Shown in pieces: positions 20,057-27,671 of a DNA stretch of 64,000 nt. Position 1 is the stretch's first letter, and the number at the start of each line of letters is the position of its first letter. Under the pieces are notes generated by a model, which was not told where the DNA came from, made no database searches, and saw only the letters and a program-made list of their open reading frames with translations. The stretch comes from Dehalococcoidia bacterium (lineage in GTDB: Bacteria; Chloroflexota; Dehalococcoidia; Tepidiformales; Tepidiformaceae): positions 36,799-100,798 of the forward strand of contig PQAO01000027.1 in NCBI GenBank assembly GCA_003104995.1. Reading direction: 5' to 3'. The position numbers and the translations under genes are program-made.

Positions 20057-21226
20057 ATGACCGACCCTTCGGACTTCATCGCGATCGCTGGCGCCGACAG
20101 CGTGACGCGTATCCTCCACGATCGCGGCGACGCCTGGGTCGACTCGGCCGTCACCACCGGGTGGTGGCCAGCCTGGCGCCCGGGCCGGCGCGAGTATGCC
20201 GTCTCACGGGTCGAAATGCCCCGCGGCACCGCTCATGCCGCCCTGCACCTGCAGGGTATAGATGGCGGGGACATCCCCATTCCCGGTTCGATGAGCACCC
20301 CTCCAGCGCTCATTGCCGAACGCATGGCCCACTACGCGCTCTGGGACCCCACGGGCCGTGCGCTATGTTATGTCATGCCTTCCGGGCGGACGCTGGCAGC
20401 CCGGCTGTGGCGGCCCGGCGACTCAGAGGCCGAAACACTGACCGGAGGAACGCCAATCTTCCCGAGCTGGTCTCCCGACGGCCGCAGACTGGTCCTTCAC
20501 TATGGGGACCAGCTCATGTCGGTAGACCAGGAGTCCGGCGAGCGAAGTCAGCTCAGCGCCAACGCCATGGGGTTCCGGACCGCGGCGATCAGCAGTGATG
20601 GCGAGCTGACGGCGTTCGCCGAGGCCAGGACGGCGGGGACAGCGCTCCTTTGCCACCGGGAGGCAGCGGCGGAGCCAACCGAGGCTGCCCGGTTCGATGG
20701 TGGTGTCGCGCTCTCCTTTCGCCCGGGCACCCGTGAACTGACGATCGCCGTCACGACCGGAACAGAAGCCGGCGTGTTCCGGGACCTGTACGTACTCGAC
20801 ATGGACCGGCCGGGTGAACCCCGGCGGTTGATACACGGCCCCATGCTGGCTTACTGGTGGGCGCCCACTGGCGACCGGCTGGCGGTGCTGGTGCCCGCTT
20901 ACACGGGCGATGGCCGCTACCAGTTGCGGTTTCATGGTCCCGATGGGCAGTTCCTCCGGGCGATGGAGCCCCTGACGCTCTCCCCGGATGTGCGGACGAT
21001 GGTGAGCTTCTTCGATCAGTTCGCGCTTTCTCACCGGCCGTGGGCACCGGATGGCCGCCGCTTCGCCTTCGGGGGACGGCTGCTCACCGACGCCATCCCG
21101 GCCTCGTTTGCCGACGGACAGTTGGACGCCGTGGTCGTCGCCGACGCGGTGGCCGGAGGCCCGTGGACGAGGGTGGGTTGGGGATTCGCGGGCTTCTATC
21201 CTCCGCGCGAGGTAAACGGCCGGTAA
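20057..21226 (+). CDS. TolB-like beta-propeller protein
   Basis: A 389-residue protein with repeated propeller strands, e.g. LWDPTGRALCYVM, FPSWSPDGRRLVLHYGDQ and WAPDGRRFAFGGR, of the WD40-like PD40/TolB class. It has no signal peptide or membrane segment, so it is probably cytoplasmic; the role is unknown. No ribosome-binding site precedes ATG 20057, but TATAAC (20040-20045) is about a helical turn upstream, so the transcript may be nearly leaderless. It lies 85 bases upstream of the protease gene on the same strand, with a separate promoter between them. Confidence 0.7.
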   Translation: MTDPSDFIAIAGADSVTRILHDRGDAWVDSAVTTGWWPAWRPGRREYAVSRVEMPRGTAHAALHLQGIDGGDIPIPGSMSTPPALIAERMAHYALWDPTGRALCYVMPSGRTLAARLWRPGDSEAETLTGGTPIFPSWSPDGRRLVLHYGDQLMSVDQESGERSQLSANAMGFRTAAISSDGELTAFAEARTAGTALLCHREAAAEPTEAARFDGGVALSFRPGTRELTIAVTTGTEAGVFRDLYVLDMDRPGEPRRLIHGPMLAYWWAPTGDRLAVLVPAYTGDGRYQLRFHGPDGQFLRAMEPLTLSPDVRTMVSFFDQFALSHRPWAPDGRRFAFGGRLLTDAIPASFADGQLDAVVVADAVAGGPWTRVGWGFAGFYPPREVNGR

Positions 21227-21235
21227 CTGGCCAAA

Positions 21236-21265
21236 TTGAAGCGGCAGAAAGGCCACATGTACACT
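21236..21265 (+). promoter_or_regulatory. Promoter of the S41 protease gene
   Basis: TTGAAG (21236-21241), an 18-base spacer and TACACT (21260-21265), a good vegetative-type promoter 47 bases upstream of the protease start. Confidence 0.6.
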
Positions 21266-21311
21266 CAGACTAATCAGTGCGGCCGCGACCGGTGCGGCGC
21301 AAAGGACTCCC

Positions 21312-22637
21312 ATGGAAATCTCGCGTGAACAGCCCCAGCCGGGGCTCGGCGAGCGGGCCGCCCGCACCGCGGTCGTCGTCTTCCTCCTCCTTGCCATCGT
21401 TACGCTCGCCTTCGGGCTAGGCTGGGGCCTCAAGGACCTCATTGGAGACGGCGGCGACAGCCCGGCCGCACCCGTGAATGGGGCCGTCGCAAGTCCCGGC
21501 GGAGGCGACTCCGTCGGTGCGGCGATCATTGACGAAATAGTCGAGCTACTCGAGAACCAGTACGTCGACAAGGCCACTCTCGACGCCGAGACGCTCCGGT
21601 CCGCCGCAATCCAGGGCATCATCACCGCACTCAACGACTCACACACCCAGTACCTGAGCCCGGCCGAGCTGAAAGCGGGCGCGCTCAGCCTGGATTCGAG
21701 CTACGACGGCATCGGCGCATCGGTTTCGGATACGAGCGGGGCGATCACCATCGTCACGCCCTTCCGCAATTCGCCAGCCGAAGAGGCCGGCATCCGGCAG
21801 GGCGATGTGGTCCTCGAGGTCGACGGCGAATCGATGGAGGGCTGGACCACGCAGATGGCCGTGGAGCGGATCCGCGGCGCCCAGGGCACTCAGGTCACGC
21901 TCAAGGTGCGCCACACCGATGGCGTCGAGGAGACTCTCACGATTACCCGCGGTGAGATCCCGGTCGAAAGCGTGTTCATCGAGCCCAACCTCGAAATCAT
22001 CCCCGGCGAGAGCGGCACCGCGCTGGTCGACCGCGACGGCAACGCCGTCACAAACATCGGTTATGTGAACATCTCCCAGTTCCACGACCGCACCGTCAGC
22101 GAACTCAAGGCGAAGCTCGCCGACGTCGAAGACAAGGGCTACATCGGCCTGATCGTCGACCTGCGCGGCAACCCCGGCGGCCTCCTCCAGGCGACCGTCG
22201 AAGTCGCTGATGAGTTCCTGGACCGGGGAGTGATCATCTCGGAGGTGGATGCCGACGGAAAGACGCAATCGTGGTCGGCCCGCCAGGGCGGCATTGCGAC
22301 GTCCATCCCGCTGGTCATCCTGATCGACGGCGGTAGCGCCAGCGGGTCGGAAGTCCTGGCGGCCGCACTGCACGACAACGGGCGCGGGGACATCGTCGGC
22401 GTGCGGAGCTTCGGGAAAGGCACGGTGAACCAGCTGCAGGAGCTGAAGAACTGTGGCGACCCGGCCGGCTGCGGCGCCCTCTACCTCTCGGTGGGCAGGT
22501 GGCTTACACCGAACGGGGAGCAGATCGAGGGTCTCGGCGTGAAGCCGACCATCGAGGTTCCCATGACGTACGACGAGTACCTCGAGCAGGGCGACATCCA
22601 GCTCTTCAAGGCTATCGAAGTCCTGCAGGGGAAGTAG
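21312..22637 (+). CDS. C-terminal processing serine protease, S41 family
   Basis: A 441-residue membrane-anchored protease. A TM helix spans about residues 17-38, followed by an exported region. A PDZ domain is at about 125-205 (GIGASVSDTSGAI, AGIRQGDVVLEVDGES). The protease core has the catalytic serine S344 in DGGSASGSE and lysine K369 in FGKGTVNQ, 25 residues apart as in known CtpA enzymes. It trims or degrades proteins outside the membrane. AAGGA precedes ATG 21312. Its placement directly before smpB-ssrA suits a role in protein quality control, but co-regulation is unproven. Confidence 0.93.
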   Translation: MEISREQPQPGLGERAARTAVVVFLLLAIVTLAFGLGWGLKDLIGDGGDSPAAPVNGAVASPGGGDSVGAAIIDEIVELLENQYVDKATLDAETLRSAAIQGIITALNDSHTQYLSPAELKAGALSLDSSYDGIGASVSDTSGAITIVTPFRNSPAEEAGIRQGDVVLEVDGESMEGWTTQMAVERIRGAQGTQVTLKVRHTDGVEETLTITRGEIPVESVFIEPNLEIIPGESGTALVDRDGNAVTNIGYVNISQFHDRTVSELKAKLADVEDKGYIGLIVDLRGNPGGLLQATVEVADEFLDRGVIISEVDADGKTQSWSARQGGIATSIPLVILIDGGSASGSEVLAAALHDNGRGDIVGVRSFGKGTVNQLQELKNCGDPAGCGALYLSVGRWLTPNGEQIEGLGVKPTIEVPMTYDEYLEQGDIQLFKAIEVLQGK

Positions 22638-22662
22638 CCGGGGGCTACACTAACAGGAGACT

Positions 22663-22693
22663 AAGCGGCCCCGACCGTGCGCCGGGGCCGCTT
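22663..22693 (+). terminator. Hairpin between the S41 protease gene and smpB
   Basis: An 11-base perfect stem (AAGCGGCCCCG / CGGGGCCGCTT) with a nine-base loop, then CGCTTTCC. It likely ends the protease transcript, but smpB begins only 14 bases later, so it could instead sit in the smpB leader. Confidence 0.6.
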
Positions 22694-22707
22694 CGCTTTC
22701 CACACTT

Positions 22708-23160
22708 ATGGCTGACTCCACGATTGCGCAGAACCGGCGGGCGCGCCACGACTACGAGTTCCTCGCGAAGTTCGAGGCCGGCATCGTGTTGTCCGGCAGC
22801 GAAGTCAAATCGGTGCGCGAGCACAAAGTGCAGCTCCAGGGTTCGTACGCCAGGGTCAAGGGGGATGAGGTCTGGCTGCAGGACGCGCACATCGCGCCGT
22901 ACGCGAACGCCGGTTACGCCACCCAGGACCCGACCCGCGACCGGAAGCTCTTGCTCCGCAAGAAGGAAATCCGGCGCATCCAGGAACTGCTGGGCGAGAA
23001 GGGCCTGACCCTGGTGCCGCTGTCGATGTACTTCAAACGGGGCAAGGCGAAGGTCGAGCTGGGCGTTGGGCGCGGCCTCAAGCATTATGACAAGCGAGAG
23101 AAGATGAAGGAGCGCGACCAGCAGATGGATGTGCGGCGGGCGCTACGGCGAGGCGGCTGA
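22708..23160 (+). CDS. smpB: SsrA-binding protein SmpB
   Basis: A 150-residue protein that binds tmRNA and carries it to stalled ribosomes for trans-translation. Diagnostic parts are NRRARHDY, FEAGIVLSGSEVKSVREHKVQLQGSYAR, the PTRDRKLLLRKKEI stretch, and the basic C-terminal tail HYDKREKMKERDQQMDVRRAL that enters the mRNA channel. No Shine-Dalgarno sequence is seen before ATG 22708; a TACACT box lies at 22646. The partner RNA gene ssrA follows immediately, 36 bases after the stop. Confidence 0.97.
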   Translation: MADSTIAQNRRARHDYEFLAKFEAGIVLSGSEVKSVREHKVQLQGSYARVKGDEVWLQDAHIAPYANAGYATQDPTRDRKLLLRKKEIRRIQELLGEKGLTLVPLSMYFKRGKAKVELGVGRGLKHYDKREKMKERDQQMDVRRALRRGG

Positions 23161-23177
23161 TCGGCGAACGCCTGTGC

Positions 23178-23183
23178 TATACT
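23178..23183 (+). promoter_or_regulatory. -10 box of ssrA
   Basis: TATACT, 13 bases before the mature tmRNA 5' end, so a short 5' leader would be removed by RNase P. No strong -35 is seen in the smpB end region. Confidence 0.55.
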
Positions 23184-23196
23184 GAGTGCATCACAC

Positions 23197-23562
23197 GGGG
23201 ACGAAGGGAATCGACAGGGAGCTAGGTAGCCGGATAGCAGGCCGAGGTTGGGCGTCACCCTCGTAAATCAGGCGGCCAAAAACAAATGGCACTAATCGCC
23301 AACTCGCACTCGCTGCTTAAACCACAGTAGAGGCTGTCCCTCCCGAAGCCCGGCCTGGTAGCGTCGGGAAGGGGCATCGCAAAAGCCAGGATGCCGCGAG
23401 CTCACGCCGATAGCGCTCGCGAAAGATGTATCGGCTGGCTGACGGACGTGAGGACCACCATCGCAGTTCGCCAGTGAGACCCCCATCGGTGGGAAAGCCT
23501 GTAGGACAATTCGGAGCCAACCTTCGCTGGACCGGGAGTTCAACTCTCCCGCGTCTCCACCA
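23197..23562 (+). ncRNA. ssrA: Transfer-messenger RNA
   Basis: A 366-base one-piece tmRNA. The 5' end GGGGACGAAGGGAATCGACA and the 3' end GGGAGTTCAACTCTCCC-GCGTCTCCACCA form the alanine-tRNA-like domain; GGGGACG pairs with CGTCTCC and CCA is encoded. The tag frame ends with codons for TNGTNRQLALAA then TAA at 23318-23320, a normal degradation tag ending. The resume codon is unclear: in the sequence as given the in-frame codons before ACA AAT are CCA AAA, not Ala or Gly. With one A fewer in the A5 run the tag would be AAKTNGTNRQLALAA, which resembles known tags. A terminator follows 13 bases later. Confidence 0.97.
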
Positions 23563-23574
23563 ATTTCTGAATCT

Positions 23575-23603
23575 GGGGCCGGTGCAAACCGGCCCCTTTT
23601 CTT
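23575..23603 (+). terminator. Intrinsic terminator of ssrA
   Basis: GGGGCCGGT / ACCGGCCCC nine-base stem with a GCAA tetraloop, then TTTTCTT. Confidence 0.93.
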
Positions 23604-23611
23604 GATCGGGC

Positions 23612-24079
23612 TTACCCGCGCAGGTTAGTCGGGACCCAACCTTCCGGCCGCTTGCCTTGCTCGAACGCGAGACGAACAGCTTCAGTGTCATCTGGGTTCA
23701 AGACCTGGGCGCTCGCGGGGTAGAGAATCTGCTCTTCCTTGCTGTTGTGCGAATCGAGCACCGAGACCATCCTCGCCATCGCGGCTAAGGCGCGCCCAGC
23801 GTCTCGGCCCACTTCGGCCTCGATGGCGTCGAGTGACCGCCAGATCTCGGCGTGCTCCGCCAACATGACGAACACAGGCGCAACCAGCCCGCCGACGCGC
23901 AGGACGGGGAACAGCCCTTCCTCTTCCACGTAGATGTGGTGTCGCAGCGCGTCGGCGGCGCGCTGGAACGGTTCGCTGAGCCATTCATCCCGTTCGAGCC
24001 CCTCCTTGAACCGCTGGAAGTCCGCATCGATCAGCCGGTGGTCGTGCTCCAGCACCTGTCCAACGACGAATTTGCTCAT
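23612..24079 (-). CDS. Hemerythrin HHE-domain protein
   Basis: A 155-residue four-helix-bundle protein; start ATG 24079 (MSKFVVGQVL) preceded by GAGG. The di-iron histidine/glutamate pattern is complete: LEHDHRLID, LRHHIYVEEEGLFP, LAEHAEIWRSLD and LDSHNSKEEQILYP. Such proteins bind iron with oxygen or nitric oxide and often act in stress sensing or iron-sulfur repair. There is no extra domain. It is alone between ssrA (convergent) and the MOSC gene; the 164 bases upstream show nothing clear. Confidence 0.9.
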   Translation of the reverse strand: MSKFVVGQVLEHDHRLIDADFQRFKEGLERDEWLSEPFQRAADALRHHIYVEEEGLFPVLRVGGLVAPVFVMLAEHAEIWRSLDAIEAEVGRDAGRALAAMARMVSVLDSHNSKEEQILYPASAQVLNPDDTEAVRLAFEQGKRPEGWVPTNLRG

Positions 24080-24243
24080 GTCTTGCCCTCGTTTCGTTGC
24101 GGGCATGGCCAAGCCCCACCCGTTCCGCTTTCTATTGCTACAAGAGCGTGGGCTATCCCGGTACACCTGGGCGGTGACTTAAGTCGCATTTGACTTCTGG
24201 CATCGCGGGATCATGCTTCGGAAGACCCGCCTCGCCCCGGGCG

Positions 24244-24930
24244 CTATGCGATGGCCACCCCGTCACCCACGCGGACCACACCCGGCACCAGCACCGACCC
24301 GTACACGCCCGCGTAGACCTCGTTCAGCTCGCCCGCAGCCTTCAGCACCGCCGGGGCCGCGGCGCCGGTTTCCGGGTCGAGCGTGATCATCTGGCAGCGG
24401 CGGTCCTGCTCGTGGACCGCGATGACTGCGTCGCCGAGGCGCACCTGCCGGCCCACCCAGGCCTTCTCCGCGAATGGCACCTCGCCTAAGTCAACCACGA
24501 AGTTCATGCGGAAGCGGCGGTGGTCGACCGGCACGCCGGCTGCCTCCGTCAGCGCGCGGATGGTCGCGGTGGAAATCACCGAGACGTAGGCGACATCCTG
24601 GCAGCCGCGGTAGTCGGAGTGCAGGACCGCCCGGCGACCGCTCCAGTTGTGGAGCTGAGCCGCGAATTCAGCCGAGCCCAGCTCGAATTCGCCCGCGGGA
24701 GAGTGGACTCGCATCTCCGGCCAACGGCCCTCGCCGGCGATCGGCCGGCACTGGAGCAGCTGCGGGCACTCCCGCCCCGTGAGCCAGGGGAACGGCGTAT
24801 GCACGCCTTCCTGGACGAACGCGAATGAGCGATCGAGGGGGAGGCCCTGGAAGCCGACGGCGGCGGAGGCGAGTTCCTCCCCTTGCATCGATTTCACGGG
24901 ATAGCGGGCGATGTGCAGTAACCGGCTCAC
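24244..24930 (-). CDS. MOSC-domain protein
   Basis: A 228-residue protein starting at GTG 24930 with a MOSC N-terminal beta-barrel (ARYPVKSMQGEELASAAV, GLPLDRSFAF) and a MOSC domain with the conserved cysteine in DRRCQMITLDPETG. MOSC proteins carry or transfer sulfur to the molybdenum cofactor or reduce N-hydroxylated compounds using bound cofactor. The length is close to YcbX/mARC-like proteins without the ferredoxin domain. No molybdenum gene is adjacent. It is divergent from the lipoprotein gene by 44 bases. Confidence 0.88.
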   Translation of the reverse strand: MSRLLHIARYPVKSMQGEELASAAVGFQGLPLDRSFAFVQEGVHTPFPWLTGRECPQLLQCRPIAGEGRWPEMRVHSPAGEFELGSAEFAAQLHNWSGRRAVLHSDYRGCQDVAYVSVISTATIRALTEAAGVPVDHRRFRMNFVVDLGEVPFAEKAWVGRQVRLGDAVIAVHEQDRRCQMITLDPETGAAAPAVLKAAGELNEVYAGVYGSVLVPGVVRVGDGVAIA

Positions 24931-24974
24931 GTGTGTAGTCTGCGCCAGCGCCTACAACGGGTCGAGGATCAACA

Positions 24975-25373
24975 ATGTCCCGGGAACAGTTCTCGCTCCA
25001 CACGCGTTTAGCCTGGCTCGTCCTGGTTGCGGTGCTGCTGCTCGCCGGTTGCAGTTCGAGCGGCGGTGAGGGACTGAAGGACCTTGCCGATGGCAAGCTC
25101 GCACCGGAATCGGCCACGCTCAAATGGGAGCGCGAGATCCAGGCGACGGCGACTCCACGCCATATCATCCGGCGATACACATCGCCAGAACCGGCGGCGG
25201 CAGTGGCCCGCTACTACAACGGTGCGCTCACCGACCGCGGCTGGGAGGCGGCGCCCGGTGCGGACGCCAACTATGCGGAGTGGACACACGACGGGATGGT
25301 CATCTCGCTCGTGTTCGAACCAAAAGGGGGCGCGGGCAGCGAATGGTCGCTGGCGCTGTTCGCGGCTCCGTGA
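24975..25373 (+). CDS. Predicted lipoprotein, unknown function
   Basis: A 132-residue protein with a signal peptide (hydrophobic stretch WLVLVAVLLLAGC) and lipobox LAGC, so Cys26 would be lipidated after cleavage. The mature part has no domain I recognise; it contains a YTSPEPAAAVARYYNGALTDRGWE segment like small outer-surface proteins that follow a two-strand/helix pattern. It starts at ATG 24975 with no strong ribosome site. Its stop abuts the stop of convergent ispG with no gap. Confidence 0.75.
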   Translation: MSREQFSLHTRLAWLVLVAVLLLAGCSSSGGEGLKDLADGKLAPESATLKWEREIQATATPRHIIRRYTSPEPAAAVARYYNGALTDRGWEAAPGADANYAEWTHDGMVISLVFEPKGGAGSEWSLALFAAP

Positions 25374-26540
25374 TCACGCGGTCGCCAGGCTCTGCTTTTT
25401 CTCTTCGATGATCGCGTCGAGTTCGGCCTTCAGCCGGTCGAGGACGACGTCGTAGGGGAATGCGCCGAGCTCCTGTTCGCCCTTCTTCAGGTTCACGAAG
25501 TTCGGGGCGCACCAGAGGCCCAGGTCGGCATCGTCGGTCTCTCCGGGACCGTTGACGCGGCAGCCCATGATGGCGATCGTTATGTCGTATTCTTTCGCGT
25601 AGGCCGACATCTCCTTCACCTTGAAGGCGAGGTCCACGAACGCTTCGTTCTCGACGCGGCTGCAGCTGGGGCAGCTGATGATGTTGAGCCCGTGGTCCTG
25701 GAACACCGGGACCGAGCGGAAACGCCCAGCCTCGACATCCGCGATGATCTGCTTCCCGGCTTCGACTTCGCGCCACTTCTCGGCGAACGGCAGCGTGAGC
25801 GAAACGCGCAGGGTGTCGCCAACGCCCCGGCTCAGGAGTTGTTCGAAGGCGATGCGGGTCTTGATGACCCCGTCCGGGAGCATGCCGGCCTCGGTGACGC
25901 CCAGGTGTAGGGGGACGTCGGGCCGGGCGGCGGCGAAGCGGGTGTTGCCTTCGATGACTTTGCGCGGGTCACTGTCTTTCATCGAAACGACGTAGCGGAT
26001 GAAGCCAAGGTCGTCCAGGATGCGACAGTGCTCGAGGGCGCTCTCGACCATGGCGCTGACGCCGTCGAGCTCGCGGGGGTCGGCCCCTTCGAATTTCGCG
26101 GCCATCCCGGGGTCGACCGAGCCGCAGTTCACGCCGACACGGAGCGCGAGGTCGTGCTTCACGGCGGTCTCGGCGATGAGGGCGACCTTATCGCGCACGG
26201 GCTTCTGCTTTTCGTGGTGGTAGAGGTGGCCGGGGTTGTAGCGCACCTTGTTCACGTGCGGTGCGACCTGGGTCACCAGGCGGTAGTTCTCCTGGAGGTC
26301 GACCACCAGGTTGGCACCGGGCACGCGGGCACGGATTTCGGCGAGCGCTTCTACGTCCTTCGTGCTATCAACGGCGATCCGGACCAGCCCGGCGCCGGCT
26401 TCGTGCAGCATGCGGGCCTGGTCCGTGGTGGCATCGAGGTCGGTGGTCCTGGTGGCGCACATCGACTGGACGACGATGGGGTTGCCGCCGCCGATGGTGA
26501 CGCTGCCAGCGCGGACGGGGCGCGTGTTTGCTCGCTTCAT
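25374..26540 (-). CDS. ispG: 4-hydroxy-3-methylbut-2-enyl-diphosphate synthase
   Basis: A 388-residue 4Fe-4S enzyme of the MEP pathway that reductively converts MEcPP into HMBPP. The N-terminal TIM barrel shows [20 protein letters not shown] and VRYNPGHL; the C-terminal cluster domain has the cysteines in [14 protein letters not shown] and GCRVNGPGE. Length is normal for the single-barrel bacterial form. It works with dxs (12.6 kb) to make isoprenoid precursors. The start is ATG 26540; the gene is divergent from the MBL hydrolase with 66 bases between. Confidence 0.97.
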   Translation of the reverse strand: MKRANTRPVRAGSVTIGGGNPIVVQSMCATRTTDLDATTDQARMLHEAGAGLVRIAVDSTKDVEALAEIRARVPGANLVVDLQENYRLVTQVAPHVNKVRYNPGHLYHHEKQKPVRDKVALIAETAVKHDLALRVGVNCGSVDPGMAAKFEGADPRELDGVSAMVESALEHCRILDDLGFIRYVVSMKDSDPRKVIEGNTRFAAARPDVPLHLGVTEAGMLPDGVIKTRIAFEQLLSRGVGDTLRVSLTLPFAEKWREVEAGKQIIADVEAGRFRSVPVFQDHGLNIISCPSCSRVENEAFVDLAFKVKEMSAYAKEYDITIAIMGCRVNGPGETDDADLGLWCAPNFVNLKKGEQELGAFPYDVVLDRLKAELDAIIEEKKQSLATA

Positions 26541-26606
26541 GCGCCAAGTGTATCAATCGGCCCGGTTGCGCGTGGTTAGCGAAGCAGCCAGGGCCAGGAG
26601 GATTCA

Positions 26607-27575
26607 ATGGAGACGATTCCGCTCAAGGCAGCCGAGGCGCTGGAGATCACAGTGCTCGTGGACAACACGATCGACGCGCTCCTATCGGGTGACGAGGAGG
26701 TGCGGCGAAACCCGTGGGTACAGGTCGTGAACCCGGTGATCGAGGGCGGGCTCACGAATGCGACGCTCCGCGCCGAGCACGGGTTCTCGGCGTTGGTGAC
26801 CGTGACCATCGAAGGTGAACGCCACCGCCTGCTGTTCGACGCGGGCGTCAGCCCGGACGGGCTGGTCGAGAACATGGACCGGCTCCAGATCGAGGGGAAG
26901 GACCTTGAAGCGGTCGTGCTTTCGCACGGGCACTTCGACCACACCGGGGGACTCGACGGACTGTCGCAACGGCTCGGGAAGGCGGGGATGCCCCTGCTGG
27001 CGCACCGCAAAGCCTATACGAAGCGGCGAAGCGCGCCGCCCGGCGGCGAGCCGCTACCCCTGCCGCCGCCCTCGCGGGCCGCGCTGGAAGGAGCGGGGTT
27101 CGAGCTCATCGACAGCGATGACCCGTCGCTGTTGTTTCGCGAGAGGCTGTTGCTGACCGGGGAAGTGCCCCGTGTGACCGCGTTCGAGCAGGGGTTCCCG
27201 TTCTTCCAGGAGGAGACAGACCATGGCTGGGAACCGGAGCCCCACCTCGCGGACGACCAGGCGCTCGTGGTGAACGTAGCCGGCAAAGGGCTGGTGGTGC
27301 TCACCGGGTGCGGCCATTCGGGCATCGTCAACATCGTGGCCCGGGCGAAACAGGTTACCGGCGTCGAAGTTGTTCACGCGGTTATCGGCGGCTTCCATCT
27401 CCCGGGCGCCTATTTCGAGCAATTCATCCCGCGGACGGTGGACGCACTGCGTGGCTTTGGGCCCCGGCTGGTGGTGCCTGCCCACTGCACCGGCTACAAA
27501 GCCACGCATGCGATCGCTGCTGCCATGCCCGACGCATTCGTACAGAACGCCGTCGGCACGACCTTCGTCATGTGA
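26607..27575 (+). CDS. MBL-fold metallo-hydrolase (aminobenzene-phosphate synthase-like)
   Basis: A 322-residue protein with the metal motif LSHGHFDHTGG, a GCGHSGIVNIV motif (third histidine) and a C-terminal PAHCTGYKA histidine. This set is typical of the DHPS-related branch named after the methanopterin-type 4-(beta-D-ribofuranosyl)aminobenzene 5'-phosphate synthase, but most members have unknown substrates. ATG 26607 follows a perfect CAGGAGG site. A perfect eight-base hairpin follows the stop. It is convergent with copA and appears to be a single-gene unit. Confidence 0.87.
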   Translation: METIPLKAAEALEITVLVDNTIDALLSGDEEVRRNPWVQVVNPVIEGGLTNATLRAEHGFSALVTVTIEGERHRLLFDAGVSPDGLVENMDRLQIEGKDLEAVVLSHGHFDHTGGLDGLSQRLGKAGMPLLAHRKAYTKRRSAPPGGEPLPLPPPSRAALEGAGFELIDSDDPSLLFRERLLLTGEVPRVTAFEQGFPFFQEETDHGWEPEPHLADDQALVVNVAGKGLVVLTGCGHSGIVNIVARAKQVTGVEVVHAVIGGFHLPGAYFEQFIPRTVDALRGFGPRLVVPAHCTGYKATHAIAAAMPDAFVQNAVGTTFVM

Positions 27576-27576
27576 A

Positions 27577-27594
27577 CCGGGTCAGTTGACCCGG
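27577..27594. terminator. Small hairpin between convergent genes
   Basis: CCGGGTCA-GT-TGACCCGG, a perfect eight-base stem with two-base centre two bases after the MBL gene stop. No T run, so it is only a possible terminator. Confidence 0.45.
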
Positions 27595-27671
27595 AAATCC
27601 GTTGCCATTCCTTCCGCGGCGTGCGCGAAATGGGACGAGGTGGGCGGTTAGTTCGAGTACTGGGTGCCGCG

